In this document: piece by piece, positions 34,601 through 46,250 of the stretch
Numbering within the stretch: the first letter of the stretch is position 1
Layout of the letters: each line of letters begins with the position of its first letter
DNA from: Terebella lapidaria
Lineage: Eukaryota; Annelida; Polychaeta; Terebellida; Terebellidae
Direction of reading: 5' to 3'
NCBI GenBank assembly: GCA_949152475.1
Contig: OX424564.1
Location: 28,456,165-28,520,164, forward strand
DNA: 64,000 nucleotides
Program-made: the position numbers and the translations under genes
Notes under the pieces: model-generated
Databases searched by the model: none
What the model was told of the DNA's origin: nothing
What the model saw: only the letters and a program-made list of their open reading frames with translations

Positions 34601-36389
34601 ATGAAATAGCAGTAACCTCAGTTTAACGAACACAGTCATGCCCACTCAAAGTCCACACAAAACGACAATCTTCTAGTATGTGAAGGTGTCATGTACAAAA
34701 CTACACTGGGATTATTCAATGTTGTGTATATTACACAATACTCAAGCTTCAGACTGGTGCAAAATATTGAGATCTTGTTAAGATTGGATAGATCTAGAGA
34801 TCGACATGATGAACTGTCGATTGTTACAATTTCATTAAAATATTACACACATTAAATTCATATATTTGGATGAAAAAATGTATAATTTCAATACTCATTT
34901 ATTCTCCAGATTATTCAGGATGGATTCGCTGAGTAATTGATCAATAATCAAAATTGAATTATCACTCACTATACCTAATATCTGACCCCTGCCACTTATT
35001 AGTACTAGTATATTACACAATATACTTGTATGTAATGTCACGTACGATTGGATCACTAAGTCACTCATATCATTTGTAGCATTCGTGCCGGTTCCCTGTT
35101 CTGTCAAGTACAATAATAAACTACTAACTAACTAAATAACTAACTTTATTCTGACCAGTGACAAATGTAATCGGTATATTAATATCACCTCATTCACACA
35201 TAATCCTTGCCACTTTCATCACATCTCCTGTTTTTTCATATTACTATAAATGCTCATAATTGCAGTTGAAAATTTCTTAATAGTTTCAGCAAGTAGGCAA
35301 TAATTGCTAATGGATGGTATCATTCAAGCCATAAAATAAGTATGAAAGTTGTCTCTCGTTCAAACCGGTGCGACATGCGAGAAGTGGCAAGTGAGAAGCG
35401 ACATGTGACATGCGAGAAATATTGCCTACTTGGACATGTGACCTGCAAGTTAGCATATAAACTGCGACATGTGCCCTGCGTGCTATAAACTGCGATATAT
35501 GCGAGTTAATGTGGACATTTTTGTCGTACAACCATTCTTCATTTATCAAACGGTCCAGAGTTGGTATTAGCAAAAATATATTAATGAGGGGAGAACCGAT
35601 CAATAATAGAAGTAGCGTTCTTACGATTTTTCTATCTTGACCATATTCTCGGCTACGACCTGAATTCTTGATACTGGCTTCTCAAACTTTGCAAAATCTC
35701 TCAGATTTATACTGCATATTTTATATTCAATATTCTATGGAATATCGTCTATGGGCGTACAATTATATTGTATGCCCATCAGTCATATAGTAATTGATGG
35801 AGAATTACAATTAACAAAATACAAAATTAACAGGGAAAATAATCACGAATATTACATATAACAGAGTTATTGCAACTTTTTGTGTTTTACCTTTTTTTTG
35901 TGACCTTGACCTTGTCGCTCGATATTGACCTGTAAAATTTCACAGGATTGTTTCTTGTATCAAGGTACAAACAGTTTAAAAAGATTGAAAACTGGCTTCA
36001 CAGCATGGCATCGAATCATAGATGTAGAACAATCAACAGTCGTGAAATCGTGACCCGATATTTTCAACGTTAGGCGATAATAATGAGGAGTTTTGGTCTG
36101 AAGACCTTTGATTTGGTCAAACATGATACAATCGGAATTGGTCAAAGAAAAATACAAAATTAGTTGGAAAAAATATTTATTAGAAAATAAATAATATTTA
36201 TTAGAAAAGAAGTTTATAGTGATTGTCACTTTTTCAGTTGTCATGGCAATCATTTCTATTCGGTTTTGACAAAAATTCAGGAGGACCTAGCCACTGCTAT
36301 ACCGCTCCATCCCTATCAATTCGATTGGACCATTCGTTTTAGAGTTATGCGTGCGGACAGATAGACCCGAATGCAATACCCTTTCCCAA
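34601..36389. other. No gene; local ACATG(C/T)GAG repeats at 35365-35500
   Basis: AT-rich. Between 35365 and 35500 the motifs CGACATGCGAGAA, CGACATGTGACATGCGAG and GCGACATGTGCC recur irregularly. A small inverted repeat (GGGCGTACAATTATATTGTATGCCC) lies near 35753. No coding region is supported. Confidence 0.45.
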
Positions 36390-37290
36390 TATCGGGGGAC
36401 CAGTAATAACTGCATATAAATTGTAAGAATTTCATTTTCCTGCTTTATTCTGAATTGATAGCAAAAGTTATAAATTATTAGATACAAATCGTACAAGTGA
36501 CATATGCTCAATCAAATACATTTCAGCATGCACATTTCGGTCAGGTAAACCAAACAGAATATCAGGTCCACTTACTCAAACCAACTACCTCACTGGACTA
36601 CTAGTAAAATATTCTTCAAAGGGCCGTTTCAAATAATTTCTTGTCATATCTTGCTTGGGAAGGTGTTTGCGAGGAATGTCGGGGGGGGGGGGGGGTGAGT
36701 ACCACGGAGGCATGTTGTTCAGCTGGAACTGATGGTGTCTGCTTGGAAAAACAAACCAGTCAATTATAGCCATCAATGTCATAGTGGACTATTAACTTCA
36801 CACGTACAGTGGATAACAGTACTACAACAACCAAAAGTGCGAATACGATGGAATGATGATTTTATCTCCACATAATGACTTCAAACGACTTTGTTGATTG
36901 CTTCCAATAGGTTTTCTGACGAGCTTAGTAATGACTACATCGATTCAAATCAGAGAAATATCACTTTAGATTACCATTTTTATTTTAACAATATGCTCGA
37001 ATTTTGGTGCAAGTATGACAACTCGTTTTAGAAGAACCAGAGGAAAACAATCCCTATCTAATAAATTAAGTCTTTGAAAATCTCATCTTACAAATTGTTG
37101 AGGTCAATGAACCCTACAAGGAGGCCCAAACGGAATAAACAAGTGACAAGCCGGCACACATACAAAAGGGACCTAGTATTCCATCACCGTCAAGTGGTCA
37201 TTGTCCCGTATCATCACATATACACCCCCGGGACATATATACTGTCGCTCTTTACAATGTAAAGTACACCACTTTCATGAAGCAGTTTCT
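36390..37290. repeat. Dispersed repeat R, copy 1
   Basis: It matches 40595-41390 in direct orientation over nearly its whole length. Shared blocks include GTCAGGTAAACCAAACA, CGACTTTGTTGATT, GAACCCTACAAGGAGGCCCA and AACGGAATAAACAAGTGACA. The first 100 bp (about 36400-36500) also resemble 38570-38665, just past a LINE coding end, which suggests that this is LINE 3' UTR-type sequence. Confidence 0.8.
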
Positions 37291-38337
37291 CATTATGTGA
37301 AACTATCATTTATTCGCAAAAATGGGTCATTTCAACGGTGGCATGTTCATGGAAAGCGTTAACGATCATCCAAGTATGTGAAGTAGGTTATGCTCCCCTG
37401 TATGGTTTCCCCAAATATCTCATTGCCAAACTACAAAGGTTTAGAACACTGCCGTCTTGGTAAATACGACCACATTACGGACCACATTTTCGTGTTGAAT
37501 ATATAAAGTGTGCATCGTTGCATATGAAGCCAACTTCTGTGATGGGCCTTCGTTCCTCGCACATATGTTGACGTTCCATTAACTAGTTTGTGATGAATAT
37601 CGTTCACGGCCGATATCAAGCCGAATTAATCTAGAGCGTCGTGTGATTTAAAAGGCCGGCAGATTAGTTCAATGATTTATTCCGATGATAAGAGTCCAAT
37701 GTCTCATACATTCCACAATATAAAGGCCGTTCACACCTATGTCGGCGATACTCCCAGTCAAATTGTATATTCCGTATACTCAGTTCTTCTTATATCACAG
37801 TTTATATATCCAATTTATATATCACAGTTTGTATTTAGTCCATAGATATTCTATATGTTACTCGTCAATCTTCTAAACACGTCTATTCACTGGGAAGTCT
37901 CAACTCTTCTGCGCGGGGCCGACAGGGAAGCACGTGGAAGTTTTCCCGCCTCGTGTATGCGGGGTTGTGATTGGTTGGTGTATGCTGATCTCACCGGGAA
38001 AGTGGAATTCCCCGGTGCGTGTCTTGACTTGTCTTGTTTGTAACTGTACACGTGATGTGAGTGTTATGCGTGTCATGTTCTATGTATAGAAGTAGGTGCT
38101 TGTAAAGGTCAAGGCCGAACTTACTGGGTCGCATGTACTGTATAACGGGGCCGAAAGTGCACGTGATCTGACCTGTGTTTGTATACATGGTTCCGGTGTT
38201 ATTTATGCTTGTGATCGTATAGTTTGTACCTGAACTGTAAGTCATGTAGAATGTATATGTTGTGATATGAATGTGTAGTGCGCGGGAGGGACGGGAGTTA
38301 CTGTCACTAAAATTACTACAAGTTGTTCCTCGGAACA
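37291..38337. other. No gene recognised
   Basis: Mixed AT-rich sequence. A short segment with GGCGGGAAAA-type composition near 37900-37950 resembles segments near 41680 and 46010 (TTTTCCCGCC with ATTGGTTG), probably a shared dispersed repeat. Confidence 0.4.
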
Positions 38338-38460
38338 ATGAAATTTAGGAACCAGCTTCCGAGAGATCTCCGTGCAGCCCCATCGTTGAAGTCGTTAAAA
38401 AAACTCAAAACACTATATTTCCGTAAAGCTTACTATTATACCAAAAATGTGATCTGGTAA
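38338..38460 (+). pseudogene. C-terminal end of a LINE open reading frame
   Basis: A 40-codon frame reads NQLPRDLRAAPSLKSLKKLK and ends in TAA. This matches the NxLPxxLRxxxSLxxFKxxLK tail found at the C-terminus of many CR1/Jockey-like LINE ORF2 proteins. Upstream RT sequence is absent, so it is a 5'-truncated copy; the following 3' UTR resembles repeat R. Confidence 0.6.
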
Positions 38461-39424
38461 GGGCGTAATGACCATGCTTGAAAAATCTTTAGGCCCAAAC
38501 CAGATCACTTTATTACTATTTTTAACAATATTTAAGACATCATGACGATGATAGGATACCAGTAATCAGTAATAACTGTATATAGATGGTAAGCCAGCAC
38601 GCATTTCATTGTCGTGCTTTATTTTGAATTTATAGGCAAAAATTGATTAGATACAAATCTAACAGTTCATAACATTACTCTTTTTCAGGTTGACCGTGGC
38701 GGACGTGTTTCTGTGACGCTCTCGCTTGGATCGAGTTTTTTTCATGGAATGGCGAAAGCAGGATGTTCATGAACTTATGTGACTGGTGCACAAGTGTCTG
38801 TGGATTCTGATTTTGTATCATTTGACTGAAAAATTTGGACATATTATTCAGGATATATACATTGTTTAACTATGAACATTGGCTATACTTTGGACAAAAT
38901 CGATGGCCATTGAAAAGTTCAATCTACTTTTGGATTAAGGGAGTCAATTATGCTCATACCTCATACACTCTAGGTGGATTTCATGCTTCGAGTGGAGTCG
39001 CTATGGGCACAGAGGCAGGGCAGATTAGCTATTACGCGTAGCTATAGGAAAAAAGCCGGGAACATATCTCACGTGGGGTCAAACTCAGAAGCAAGTAAAC
39101 AAGTTCCCAGGAAATGTTTACCAGGGCTTTCACAAGTTGGAGGACTATGTGAGTTTTATGTTAATACACTCGAATATTGCCGAGGATTGCATGCATGTGT
39201 TCGACGCCAAAGGCAACGGTAGCTTGCTTCATGAGTTCGAGGATTACGCTTTTCCTCGATCGTGTACAATATGTGGAACTCTTCCGGCTGTTGTTAAAGC
39301 GTAATATATATGTCCCTCAACTGCCAGATTTTGTTTAAGGTGCGGTATGAGCACATTAGTGAGCTATAGTATATTTGAGTTGGTGCTCGGGGCCTATCTA
39401 ACCAATGAGGGGGGTTAGATCACC
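38461..39424. other. LINE 3' UTR-like sequence, then unassigned
   Basis: The first 200 bp resemble the start of repeat R. The remainder has two short plus-strand frames (38835-39041 and 38974-39222) with no recognisable domain. Confidence 0.4.
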
Positions 39425-40484
39425 ATGGTGAGATTTTTGGCTTTCTTGTATGTAAACCAAACCATTCGAGTTAAATGGAATAGTCAACTTAGCAATACTT
39501 TCACCGCTTCCAATGGTGTCAAACAGGGTGCAATACTCTCCCCAATTCTATTTTGTGTCTACATGTATGAAATGTTACTCAGGTTAAGCAAATCTAATTA
39601 TGGATGTTATATTGGTAACATTTATTACGGTGCCCTTGGGTACGCAGACGATGTAAGTCTACTGGCACCAAATCGACATGCAATAACATGCATGCCGGGT
39701 ATTTGTGAGGGTTTTGGTTTAGAATACGATGTTAAGTTTAATGCGTCAAAACGCAACTGATTGTATATAATTCGAAGTTGCCTGTACAAAATGTCACATT
39801 GAATGGTAAAGTTATACAATGTCATAATAATGGAATACATTTAGGCCAACCTTACTCCCCGGTTGGCAATTCAAGTACTACAAAGTACATCAATAACTAT
39901 AGCAATGATCTTGTATATATAACAAATCATGTGATGTCTCTTTTTAATTATTGCAGTTCTGATGTTCGATAATATCTTTTCCAAGCGTATTGTACTAGTT
40001 TTTATGGTAGTCCTTTAATGGTGATAATAATGTTAAACGTTTTTATGCAACTTGGCGCAAATGTGTACGGAAAATATGGGCCGTGCCTTCGATGACCCAT
40101 TGTAAAATACTGAAACCCCTTATTGGAAAACCATGTATTGAAGCACAGTTGCTCAACCGATTTCTTGCATTTTACTACAATGTATTGAATAGCGGAAATC
40201 AACTTATATCTACATGTGGTTATTTGTCTCCAATGTCCAACTCATCAGTGGGTGTTAATAGAAGGATTCTTCTGTCCAAACTTAATATGAGTTCTATTGA
40301 TCTGTCAAACAATAATTTATCTGAGCTGAAACGCCTAGTGTTGCAATCGTACCAGTGTGATGACGAAGGTCGTTCTGTTGCCAATTCCATTCAGGAACTC
40401 TGTCTGATGAGAGATGGCAAAATGCTATCAGACCTCAGTCACGACGAAATCGGAAATATGCTGTATGCTTTCTGTGTAAATTAA
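39425..40484 (+). pseudogene. LINE reverse transcriptase, C-terminal half, degraded
   Basis: The plus-strand frame has NGVKQGAILSPILFCVYM (RT motif B), then GCYIGN and GALGYADDVSLLAP (motif C, intact YADD) at about 39630-39670. After frame breaks near 39760 and 39970, the frame at 40083-40484 continues as a C-terminal region with LNRFLAFYYNVLNSG and ends in TAA at about 40484. The N-terminal half and motif A are missing. It differs in sequence from the LINE at 28-32 kb and lies just before repeat R copy 2. Confidence 0.75.
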
Positions 40485-40594
40485 CTGTTTTCTTTAGTTC
40501 TAGTTGAGAAGTTGGGTGTATTGTTTCATTGCTTTTATTGTTTGTAAATTGAAATGTACATGCGTACGAAATGAATCATATATATATATGAACG

Positions 40595-41390
40595 AGTGAC
40601 ATATGCATAATCAAATATATTTCAGCACATGCATGCACATTTTGGTCAGGTAAACCAAACAAAAATATCAGGTTTACTTTCTCAGACCATCGACTAAACT
40701 GTTCCTCAAAGAGCCATTTCAAACAATTTCGTGTGATATCCGTATGGGGGGGGGGTGTTTGTTAGGAGTGTCGGGAGGGGAGGGGGTACCACAGAGGCAT
40801 GTTCTTCAGCTGGAAGTGATGGGGTTTACTTGGCCAAAACAAGCCAATCAATTACGGTCATCAAATGTCATAGTGGACTACTAACTTCACACCTACGGGG
40901 GATAATAGTACTACAACAATCAAAAGTGCGAATACGATGAAATGGTGATTTTATATCCACAAAACGACTTTGTTGATTTGTTTCCGATAGGTTTTGTGAT
41001 GAGCTTAGTAATGACTAAATCGATTGAGAACAGAGAAATATCATTTCAGATTTCCATTTTTATTTTAATAATGTTACAAGGCCTACTTGTTGGGTCGAAT
41101 TTTGGTGCAAGTATGACAACTCGTTTTGGAAAATTCTAAAGAAAACAATTCCTATCTTACAAATTGAATCTTTAAAATCTTATCTTACAAATTGTTGAGG
41201 TCAGTGAACCCTACAAGGAGGCCCAAACGGAATAAACAAGTGACAAGCTGGCACACATACGAAAGGTACCTATTATTCCATCACCGTCAAGTGGTCATTG
41301 TCCTGTATCATCACATATACACCCCGGGGCATATATACTGTCACTCTTTACAATGTAAAGTACACCATCTACATCATATCACATTATTCC
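40595..41390. repeat. Dispersed repeat R, copy 2
   Basis: Direct copy of 36495-37290, with a poly-G tract near 40745 where copy 1 has one near 36680. It follows the LINE ORF end at 40484, which supports a LINE 3' UTR origin. Confidence 0.8.
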
Positions 41391-41827
41391 TATTTAAGTC
41401 ACCATGACCATCATAGGATATTAGTAAACAACGATAAGTTTCACCTCAACAAATGCATCTTCTGATTCACATTATTTGTTGTGGTAGTCTTATGACCGTA
41501 ACGACCTGTAACCATTCCTCCCATGTAGTCTCAGCCACATTCCCAGTGCATATAAACACATGTCCACGCACTTTTACCACAGAAAGGAAAGCGCGCCAAA
41601 TACATATTCCAAGAACTCCTACTTCCAGACAACCTACAGACATCACGTGACACACACGACCAATCAGACACGACCTCGTGCTCCAAGGCGGGAAAATACA
41701 CAATCAACTGCTGACATCCTAACTGGCCTTTTTGTGTAGTTGAGTTTTGGACGTCTTGGAAGCAAGACGTCGAATCTCAGGGATCTGAACATTGTGAATA
41801 GTGATTTGGATTAATTAAAGACTGACT
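41391..41827. other. No gene recognised
   Basis: Mixed sequence with CCAATCAGACACGACCTCGT and TTCCAGACAACC segments that recall 46010-46060 in inverted orientation. No coding region is supported. Confidence 0.35.
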
Positions 41828-44687
41828 AATGCCTAAGTCACATTTGCACCGATGCCTCCTCGGATGTGGTTACGATGCGTGAAAAGGCTGAAATTTAGCC
41901 ATTTCGGCCGGTCACCCACCGAGCGCCGGAGGGTCATCCGTGACTATCGGGCAGCAATCGGACATCGTAGACACGTCGGTGGAGGCATCGGAAGAAAATA
42001 ATGCAGAGTTATTTTCTTGCGGCGACCGGTGGAAAAAATGACATCACCTGTTAATCGTTATCACACCTGCCGGTGACCGATCACAGCTCCTCCATGTGCC
42101 CACCGGGCGCCGATGGGATCGACCAAACTTATTGGCCGATTGACATGACGATCACCGCAGGGAATCCTGTCATGCGCCGATGGATGTGCGGTGGGTATTT
42201 TTCCGATATTCGGCCGATTTGTACATACGAGACGGTCACCTAGCAGTTATCAGTAGGGTACCGTGGGGTCTCCGGTGGGGCTTGATTGGTTGGCCGGTCG
42301 ATACCCACTATATAATGTATAAAACTGTAGGCCTACATTTTTTATTAATTATTTTTAGGTTATCGGACCTATGGTCCGATAACCTATTGACATGGCGTTG
42401 CGTCCAGCGTTGTCAGTCCACATTTTCATCTTTAAAGTTTACGATCGGATCTTTCTGAAATTTTGCACAAAAATACCTAAAAATATTTCAAGACGGGGTT
42501 ATTATTTTTTGTTTGATTTTCGCATTTTTTTCAAAATGGCGGCCACAGTTTTGAGATTTTTATTTTGAAAGATTGCCCTCACATACCTCTGTGATGTGTA
42601 TAAGTTTCGTTGCCCCTGAATCGCCGGTGTGCGTGTGGCTTTCCAATGTTAAATTCTCCTATGCTTTATAATGGGACACATTATGCCTAATATCTCACTC
42701 AATATTGAGATTAGAGACTAGGAATCAATTGTGGACACACAGGTCATGACCTTCAATTCGACCTTCGACCTCATTTTCAAAGTCAAAGCACAAATTGGCT
42801 AATATATCACTTATTATCTACTTTACAGCTTAGGAATCACTTGTGCACATATAGGGAATGATATAGTCCGAATATTTTAATGACCTTGAATTTGACCTTT
42901 GACCTCATTTTCAAGGTTAGGGCACAAAATGGCTAATAGCTTGCTGATTTTCGACTTTACAGCTCAGGAATCAATTGTGAACATATAGGAAATTATATAG
43001 TCCGAATGTTCTGATGTCCTTGAATTTGACTTTTGACCTTATTTTCAAGGTCAATTATCCACTTTACAGCTTGGGACTGAATTGTGGACGTATAGGAAAT
43101 GATGTATGCCGAATATTTTGATGACCTTGAATTTGACCTGTGACCTCATTTTCAAGGTCAGGCACAAAAATGGCTAATATCTCACTTAATATCGACTTTA
43201 CAGCTTAGGAATCAATTGTGGACATATAGGAAGTGATATATGCTGAATATTCTCATGATCTTGAATTTGACCTTTGACCTCATTTTCAAGGTCAGGGCAC
43301 AAAATGGCTAACATCTCGCTTATGGTCGACTTTACAGCTTAGGAATCAATTGTGCACATATAAGAAATTATATAGTCCGAATATTCTGATGACCTTGAAT
43401 TTGACTTTTGACCTCATTTTCAAGGTCAACGAACAAAATGGCTAATATCTCGCTTATTATCCACTTTACAGCTTGGGACTAAATTGTGGACGTATAGAAA
43501 ATGATGTATGCCGAATATTTTGATGACCTTGAATTTGACCTGTGATCTCATTTTCAAGGTCAGGCACAAATGGCTAATATATCGCTTATTATCCACTTTA
43601 CAGGTTAGGAATCAATTGTGCACATATAGGAAATGACATATGCCGAATATTCTTGATCTTTGGCCTTATTTTCAAGGTTTCACAGGACAAAATGGCTAAT
43701 ATCTTGTTTATTATCAACTTTGCAACTTAGGATTCAATTTTGGACATACAGCAAATGATATATGCTGAATATTCTGATGACCTTTAATTTGACTTTTGAT
43801 TTCATTTTCAAGGTCACAGGACATAATGATTAATATCTCTCTTATTATCGAATTTACATCTTAGTAATCAAGTGTGAGCTTAAAGGAAATCATATACTAG
43901 TATGCGGAATGCTCTCGTGACTTTGAATTCGACCAGTGACCTTATTTTCAAGGCCACGGAACAAAATAGCTATTATATATTGTCCGGTAACCTATCTTAG
44001 CCCTTGGGCTAATTTTTTGTCTAATAATTTTTAATAATTAATTTTTTTGTCTGTTAATTTGCCTATTAATTAATTGTCTATAATTTTTTGTCTAAGGGAT
44101 TTGATACTAATTTGTATTAACTGTTATATTTTTTCAAATTAAACAGGGTCTCCAAAAAATACTGTGAAACCATCTATTTTAGAAGTGGTATAAACCAAAT
44201 GTGGATATCAAAAAATTCCAAATTTTGATTGGAATATCTACATGGTCACACACTTTCAAAAGTAACATAATTTTGCATAGACACTTTACGTGCCCTCTAA
44301 TGTGTATCTGGCGGACAACCACCGACTGCCTTTATATGTCGGAGGCAGACTGTCCGGCACCCGTCCGGCAATCCGCCGATGTTTCGGCCGCCAGGAAAGA
44401 ACCGTCCGAACGTCAGTCGGTCACCGGCCGATGCCTGCCAAGTGACTGGTTGGTCTCCCGTGGGCATCAAGATACACATTCTCCCCCATTCCTACGTATG
44501 CCAGCCGGTCAGTGTTCGATGTCCGGATAGGTGTCCAATAGTGATCTGCCAATGCCCGGTGCTTTCATGACCACTTGAGAGATATGTAAAAGATACCTGA
44601 AAAAAGTTACCGGCGGCCGGAACATCGATGAGAACCACCGATGTATTCGCATCGGCCGGCGACCGGTGCAAATGTGACCTAGGCATT
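41828..44687. mobile_element. GC-rich TIR element, copy 2 (split by a GGTCA-rich element)
   Basis: The left end AATGCCTAAGTCACATTTGC is complementary to the right end at 44668-44687 (GCAAATGTGACCTAGGCATT), with one mismatch. Left-arm sequence matches copy 1 at 18507-18925 and right-arm sequence matches 20210-20368. The AT-rich, GGTCA-rich interior at about 42357-43993 is foreign. No transposase was found. Confidence 0.8.
42357..43993. mobile_element. GGTCA-rich satellite-bearing element with AGGTTAYCGGAC ends
   Basis: It starts AGGTTATCGGACC (42357) and ends GTCCGGTAACCT (43993), inverted copies of one terminus. After a block with AAAATGGCGGCCAC it contains about nine tandem units of 120-145 bp carrying TTGACCTTTGACCTCATTTT and CTTTACAGCTTAGGAATCAA. 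Several units hold DR1-type TGACCTTTGACCT, for example at 42893-42905. It encodes no protein. Related copies lie at 22.7-24.9, 46.25-49.2 and 50.4-51.5 kb. Confidence 0.75.
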
Positions 44688-45225
44688 ATTGAATTGTAAA
44701 TGATTGGAATTTCGGACTTGTGAAAGATTTGCCGTGATCGTGACCTCATCTCATCTCGTGTTTTGAGTATTGCCGTGCAATGAATACTTGTGAATCACAC
44801 AACGCTCGAGTTGGACTTACGATCGCTCGACAGGCCTAGGTGGAGCCTGAAATTCCCATCTCATTGCATTGTGTTTTGTAAAAATTATCGCTTCGAACTA
44901 TCGAATTTCAAGTTTCCATGTGCCAGAATGACTGACGCGCATGAGAAAATCAGAACGATCATTTAGTCACGCAAAACGAAGCGGGCTTAAATGAAACTTT
45001 TATACATGACACGTCATTGTTTGTTTTGTACATTTTAGTCGTTTATACATTAATAATATTCTACAAATCATTTATATTGATAAACACAGTCATTTGATTT
45101 TATCCATCTTAACTTGTCACGTGGTGTTTCACTCAGCAATTTTACTTGCATGTCTTTTTATTGCATTCTTTCTCATTTCTCACTGTTTGTGGAGCGTAAA
45201 AGAATACGTTTTGCACTTATTTATA
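44688..45225. other. No gene recognised
   Basis: AT-rich spacer with no supported feature. Confidence 0.35.
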
Positions 45226-45691
45226 GGACTATATCCTCAATATACATAAACATCGTGCGCCTTCATCGTTGATGTCAAAACTAAAACTGAACTCATCAGA
45301 GAAGAGCACACACGCTAATGGTCATCCGCAATCAAGTTTCGGATTCACGTGGCCCGTTGAACTCTGCGCAGATGGTCACGCACATAGATATTCCCTGATA
45401 TAACTGGATGGGACATGGCCATCCTGTAACCGATGAGATGACGTGCCATTGTTCACAATCTCTGTTTGGTCGCAGATTTCGGTTACTGAACGTAAACATA
45501 AAAGTAGAATGGTGAAAATGGATCCACGACACATGACAAGGCACGACTATGGCACAGACACTGGCGACATCAGTAATTGTATGAGGCACTCCACACAACA
45601 ACCATCTCATATGGTGTACGATGGCGTCCATATTTAGATTTCGTTTCGTCGCCCTTAAAAATAAAGTGAGAACATGAAATCCCGAAAACAC
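45226..45691 (-). pseudogene. Tc1-like transposase relic
   Basis: On the minus strand VLFSDEFSFSFDINDEG (45311-45260) matches the block containing the second catalytic aspartate of Tc1-family transposases (consensus VLFSDESRF). VRDHLRRVQRAT lies just upstream, resembling the end of the helix-turn-helix region. The 100 or so residues expected between them are missing and frames shift, so the copy is deleted and dead. Upstream, 45515-45612 is shared with both trefoil 3' flanks (16.9 and 26.0 kb). Confidence 0.6.
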
Positions 45692-46250
45692 GAAGTGACA
45701 AGTTGATATTACATTTCGTTATTTCGCTTCGTAATTTCGCCTTTTCACTTTATGTTTTCGTCATTTCGCTTCATAGTTTTGTTCTTTCGATAGTAATCAT
45801 CAGGTAATATGTGCGCATGCGCAGATGCACACTGTAAAACAGTGCACTCGTCTTCTTTCACACCGTTAGCCCCGATAATGTCCTTTACAATGTATTCTGA
45901 AATTTAGTCCTTTTTATCTGTCCTCTCTATCGTCTACTCGCTAGGACGTCAAACTCAAAACTAACCAGAGGGGCATTTGCGGGTGTCTGGAAGTATCTAG
46001 AATTTTCCCGCCTAAAGTCGCGGTGTCGTGTCTGATTGGTTGCTGGTGACGTAATGTCATGATATGTGCATGTGATGTCTGAGTCGTGTGAGCTGCTTGG
46101 CATTGTACATGCATATATAGGCGCGCAAGCTTGTGAAGTGGAAGTATTGATTGTGTGTTGATTCTATGTAGTATGTATGGCACGAGGTATACGGACCGTC
46201 ACAGTCATAAACATTCTACAAAAAGAGAGGATAATGCATCATTAGATAGA
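45692..46250. other. No gene; TATA-like motif in a shared repeat
   Basis: Contains TTTCCCGCC/GGTTGCTGGTGACG sequence shared with 41.6 kb and 37.9 kb, and CATATATAGGCGCGC near 46110, which looks like a TATA box of a repeat-borne promoter on the plus strand. Confidence 0.35.
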
